This document shows, piece by piece, positions 61,266 to 64,000 of a DNA stretch of 64,000 bases (within the stretch, counting starts at the first letter, position 1; each line of letters opens with the position of its first letter). The notes under the pieces are model-generated. The model ran no database searches, had not been told where the DNA came from, and saw only the letters and a list, made by a program, of their open reading frames with translations. The DNA comes from Achromobacter xylosoxidans (GTDB lineage Bacteria; Pseudomonadota; Gammaproteobacteria; Burkholderiales; Burkholderiaceae_B), in NCBI RefSeq assembly GCF_014490035.1, contig NZ_CP061008.1:2914001-2978000 (forward strand), in the 5' to 3' direction. Position numbers and translations under genes: made by a program.

Positions 61266-62432
61266 TTATGAACGCACACCGCAGATATCGCGCAATTGCG
61301 CGATATCCGGCTGTACGCCCAGCCCCGCCGCGTTTCCGAGCTGGGCCTCTCCTTCAACGATCGCACCCAATGCCGGACTGAGAGCCGCGCGCAGCGGGTT
61401 CTCGTTGGCATCGATTTCAAGCATGCCGCCGGCTCGTCCCCGCGCCGCCAGAATGTGCGCCGACGCAAGCTGGCCGACACCCGCGCCAAGGAAATGCGGG
61501 CAATAGCGCAGTCCGGCCTCGTGAATCCTGTCGATCACGGGCAGGCAGCCGGATATACCGCCCCATTTGGCCAGGTCCGGCTGCACGACCTTGAGCGTCC
61601 TGCTGTTGATCATGGCCTCGAAGGCGTCTGGACCGATGAGGTTCTCTCCGGCTGCGAGGGGGATATCCGTTTTTTCTGCCAACTGCGCCCAGTCCGATAG
61701 CGGGCGATCGGCGCGCAGCGGCTCTTCCAGCCAGCGCGGCGCGAACTCGCTGAAGCGGCTGCTCATGTGTAGAGCGCCCGGCAGATCCCAGGCCTGATTG
61801 GCGTCCAGCATGAGCTCGCTGCCCGAGGGCAGCCGGGCGCGCACCGTTCTGACATTGGCGAGGTCCCGCTCCTCGCCAAAGCCCACCTTGAGCTTGAAGG
61901 CGCGATAGCCCTCCGCGTGTTTTGCGAGCACCGTATCTTCGGGGCGGTCAGGGTTGATGCCGCTTGCATAGACGCGGATCAGGTCCGAGGCGCCGCCCAG
62001 GAATTGCCATAGCGGCGCGCCAGCCCGGCGCGACAGCATGTCCCATAAGGCCAGGTCGATGCCGGCGATTACCTGCGCGATGGGGCCAGGTTCGCCCGAC
62101 TGGATGGCGAGGACCGCGGTGCGCGCGCTCATGTGGGCAAACGCGGCTTGGGCCGAGGCGTAGGACTGGCCGACGACCAGCGGCGCGACCACGGTTTCAA
62201 GCAGGCGGGCGCGGTGTTCGGCGCCGCAGCCGGGAAAGTTGCACCAGACCTCTCCCCAGCCGACCGCGCCGTCCGCATCTTCTACCCGCACGAGCAGGGC
62301 GGGGCGGTCATGCATGGTGCCGAACGAGGTTTGTACCGGACGCTTGACCGGCCATCGCAGGACGTAGGCCTGGATACGCGCAAGCGTGAATGGTTCGATG
62401 GCCCAGGCTTGATTCGTATTAGGGTTTGTCAT
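61266..62432 (-). CDS. Enolase-superfamily enzyme (mandelate racemase/muconate lactonising)
   Basis: 388 residues. N-terminal capping domain (TLARIQAYVLRWPVKRPVQT) and barrel with catalytic KLKVG (general base Lys), metal ligands Asp in MLDANQAWDL, Glu in RWLEEPL and Glu in AAGENLIG, and the second base region YCPHFLGAGVG. The metal ligands and lysines are intact. Reaction: abstraction of an alpha-proton from a carboxylate; substrate unknown. Divergent from the ABC importer genes at 62514 with the inverted repeat at 62446-62477 between them, suggesting import and breakdown of the same compound. Confidence 0.92.
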   Translation of the reverse strand: MTNPNTNQAWAIEPFTLARIQAYVLRWPVKRPVQTSFGTMHDRPALLVRVEDADGAVGWGEVWCNFPGCGAEHRARLLETVVAPLVVGQSYASAQAAFAHMSARTAVLAIQSGEPGPIAQVIAGIDLALWDMLSRRAGAPLWQFLGGASDLIRVYASGINPDRPEDTVLAKHAEGYRAFKLKVGFGEERDLANVRTVRARLPSGSELMLDANQAWDLPGALHMSSRFSEFAPRWLEEPLRADRPLSDWAQLAEKTDIPLAAGENLIGPDAFEAMINSRTLKVVQPDLAKWGGISGCLPVIDRIHEAGLRYCPHFLGAGVGQLASAHILAARGRAGGMLEIDANENPLRAALSPALGAIVEGEAQLGNAAGLGVQPDIAQLRDICGVRS

Positions 62433-62445
62433 GGCATTAAGATAT

Positions 62446-62477
62446 TAAGTGCTGGTCTATAGTATGTTTAGCACTTA
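62446..62477. promoter_or_regulatory. Inverted repeat in the divergent promoter region
   Basis: TAAGTGCT (62446-62453) and AGCACTTA (62470-62477), perfect 8-bp arms, 16-nt spacer, in an 81-bp divergent spacer. Candidate operator controlling both the enolase-type gene and the ABC genes; regulator unknown. Confidence 0.55.
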
Positions 62478-62513
62478 CGGATTGCAACTCAGGTCTAACC
62501 CTCTATACACACC

Positions 62514-63281
62514 ATGCGCCTTCCGTCCTTTATCTCGCGCCCGCTGCTCATCGCGGCGCCATGGCTATGCATCCTCTTGCTGTGGCTGGCGGTGCGCGCC
62601 AGCGGGCTGGTCAGCCCCGCGCTCGTGCCTTCGCCCGCCGCGGTCGTCGAAAAGTTCATAGAGCTCTCCAAGGACCGGCTGTGGCTGGACATCTGGATGT
62701 CGGCCCGCCGCGTTTTCACCGGAGTCGCGCTAGGCATCCTGGTGGCAGTGCCCGTGGGTTTTTGCCTGGGCTGGTATCGCGGGCTGCGGGTCTTCATCGA
62801 TCCCGTCATCAATTTCTTCCGCGCGCTCCCGCCGATCGCGCTGATTCCGCTGGTGATCGTCTACTTCGGCATCGGCGAATCGGCCAAGACCGTCATCCTG
62901 TTCTATGCCTCGTTCTTTGCCGGCGTCATCGTGATGTACGAGGGCATCGCCCAGATCAGCCCGATCTTCGTGCGCGTCGCACGGACGCTGGGCGCCAATG
63001 ATGTGGAGATCTTCATCAAGGTCATCGTCCCGTTGACCGTACCGCACATCCTGACCGCCATCCGGGTGGCGCTGGGCGTGGCCTGGGCCACGCTGGTGGC
63101 GTCCGAACTCATAGCGGCCCAGCAGGGGCTGGGGGCGCTGATCCAGAATGCCTCCTCGTTCTTCCAGCTGGACGTGATCTACGTCGGGATCATCTGCATC
63201 GGCCTCATCGCCATGCTGATGGACCTGGCGCTGAGGGCCGCAAGCCGGCGCCTGGTCGCGTGGCAAGACCGTATCGCCTGA
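62514..63281 (+). CDS. ABC transporter permease (nitrate/sulfonate/taurine class)
   Basis: 255 residues with about six membrane helices: LLIAAPWLCILLLWLAVRAS at the start, the EAA-like loop VARTLGANDVEIFIKVIVPLTVPHI and GVAWATLVASELIAAQQGLGALIQNASSF (in parts), typical of SsuC/TauC. It imports an organic or inorganic anion with the ATPase that follows 23 bp later. The receptor gene is outside the window. Start uncertain; ATG at 62514 has only a weak ribosome site. Confidence 0.92.
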   Translation: MRLPSFISRPLLIAAPWLCILLLWLAVRASGLVSPALVPSPAAVVEKFIELSKDRLWLDIWMSARRVFTGVALGILVAVPVGFCLGWYRGLRVFIDPVINFFRALPPIALIPLVIVYFGIGESAKTVILFYASFFAGVIVMYEGIAQISPIFVRVARTLGANDVEIFIKVIVPLTVPHILTAIRVALGVAWATLVASELIAAQQGLGALIQNASSFFQLDVIYVGIICIGLIAMLMDLALRAASRRLVAWQDRIA

Positions 63282-63304
63282 GACCATCCCGGACATTCAA
63301 GACC

Positions 63305-64000
63305 ATGACCATGAGCACTCAACTGCGCAGCGTGGATACCGCTACGCCGAAGCCTTCCCAGGAACCGGAAGTCAGGATCAGGTTCGACAACGTTACGGTG
63401 GACTTTCCCACGGCCACAGGCCCCATGAGGGTGGTGGATGGCGTGACGCTGGACATCCGGGATGGCGAGTTCGTTTCCATCATCGGCCCCTCGGGTTGCG
63501 GCAAGACGACCTTGATGAACATCGTCGGCGGCTTCGTGCAGCCCACCTCCGGCTCCGTGACGCTGGATGGGCAGCCTGTCACGGCGCCCGGACCCGACCG
63601 CGGCGTGATCTTCCAGGAATATGGCGTCTTCCCGTGGCTGACGGTGCGCGGCAACATCGAGTTCGGCATGAAGCTCGCGGCCAACAAGACGAGCCCGCGG
63701 GAGCGCGCCGAGATCTGCCAGCGCTACATGAAGCTGATGGGCCTGAGCGATTTCGCCGATCACTTTCCGAAGCACCTGTCCGGCGGTATGCGGCAGCGGC
63801 TGGCAATCGCGCGAGCCTACGCCGTCAAGCCCCAGTTCCTGTTGATGGACGAGCCCTTTGGCGCGCTGGACGCGCAGACCCGGACCGCCATGCAGGACCT
63901 GCTGCTCGAAGTGCTGCAGACCGAGGGCAAGACGGTGATGCTGATCACCCACTCGGTGGAAGAGGCCATCTACCTGTCGTCGAAGATCGTCGTGGTCACA
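63305..64000 (+). CDS. ABC transporter ATPase (nitrate/sulfonate/taurine class), cut by right edge
   Basis: 232 codons visible. Walker A IGPSGCGKTTLMN, Q-loop FQEYGVFPWLTVRGN, signature [16 protein letters not shown], Walker B FLLMDEPFGALD, H-loop LITHSVEEAIYLS. Matches SsuB/TauB. Starts MTMSTQLRSVDTATP with a plausible start at 63305; a second Met is two codons later. The 3' end lies past position 64000. Confidence 0.92.
   Translation, partial: MTMSTQLRSVDTATPKPSQEPEVRIRFDNVTVDFPTATGPMRVVDGVTLDIRDGEFVSIIGPSGCGKTTLMNIVGGFVQPTSGSVTLDGQPVTAPGPDRGVIFQEYGVFPWLTVRGNIEFGMKLAANKTSPRERAEICQRYMKLMGLSDFADHFPKHLSGGMRQRLAIARAYAVKPQFLLMDEPFGALDAQTRTAMQDLLLEVLQTEGKTVMLITHSVEEAIYLSSKIVVVT

Noticed and set aside
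62730..63296. 188-codon minus-strand frame rich in Asp and His
   Set aside because: Antisense to the permease; composition is that of a shadow frame.

Overview
The window comes from a high-GC betaproteobacterium, most likely the Achromobacter/Bordetella group (Alcaligenaceae). The basis is codon use, a Bug (TctC) type solute receptor beside a LysR regulator, GlxA-type AraC regulators, LysE exporters, large type V autotransporters and a guaB-guaA locus. This is inference from gene content; there is no rRNA or tRNA gene in the window to settle it.

Layout. 1-1.8 kb: the 5' part of an autotransporter on the minus strand, with a tandem array of 204-bp coding repeats that runs off the left edge. 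2.5-6.3 kb: a two-gene operon of a DUF4034/repeat protein and an M48-type metalloprotease. 6.7-17.1 kb: mostly uncharacterised genes, among them a DUF4917 (SIR2-like) protein, a zinc-ribbon membrane protein, a multispanning membrane protein, an HD-domain phosphohydrolase, an EamA exporter, a MarR-GNAT fusion, and a divergent GlxA-like regulator/isochorismatase pair. 17.3-21.6 kb: a large DUF3604 protein divergent from a LysR regulator and a Bug receptor.

22.98-29.33 kb is the accessory heart of the window. It is visibly AT-richer and consists of gene cassettes separated by copies of one motif, GGTGTCAGACTACAATTT and its reverse complement, which often form near-perfect inverted repeats. The cassettes hold a frameshifted gene whose C-terminal half looks like a PD-(D/E)XK nuclease, an IS10-like transposase fragment, a 1184-residue SIR2-domain protein that resembles anti-phage NADase effectors, and an unknown 131-residue protein. 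This is the best candidate for an undescribed defence-type system and for an unusual cassette-like mobility unit.

29.3-33.0 kb: small genes, a SAM-dependent methyltransferase, a VOC protein and a LysE exporter. 33.1-37.7 kb: a 1345-residue glycine-rich autotransporter bracketed by a decayed copy and the intact copy of the same CMD-gene 3' end. 37.7-48.2 kb: a nine-gene minus-strand operon (LysR, FAD monooxygenase, dipeptide-type ABC transporter, BAAT-type hydrolase, CMD/AhpD-like protein) with ATGA stop-start overlaps at most junctions. This looks like uptake and oxidative breakdown of an unidentified substrate.

48.4-55.4 kb: small proteins, an OmpA-like pair, a Tat-type beta-carbonic anhydrase, a DCC protein, a second GlxA-like regulator, a second LysE exporter, and a DUF2239 gene with a clear promoter/operator. 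55.6-58.8 kb: guaB and guaA (GMP synthesis), separated by a strong hairpin and closed by a classical terminator. 58.8-64 kb: an MFS exporter, a fragment of a DsbA-like gene, a LysR regulator, and an enolase-superfamily enzyme divergent from an ABC importer of the nitrate/sulfonate/taurine class that is cut by the right edge.
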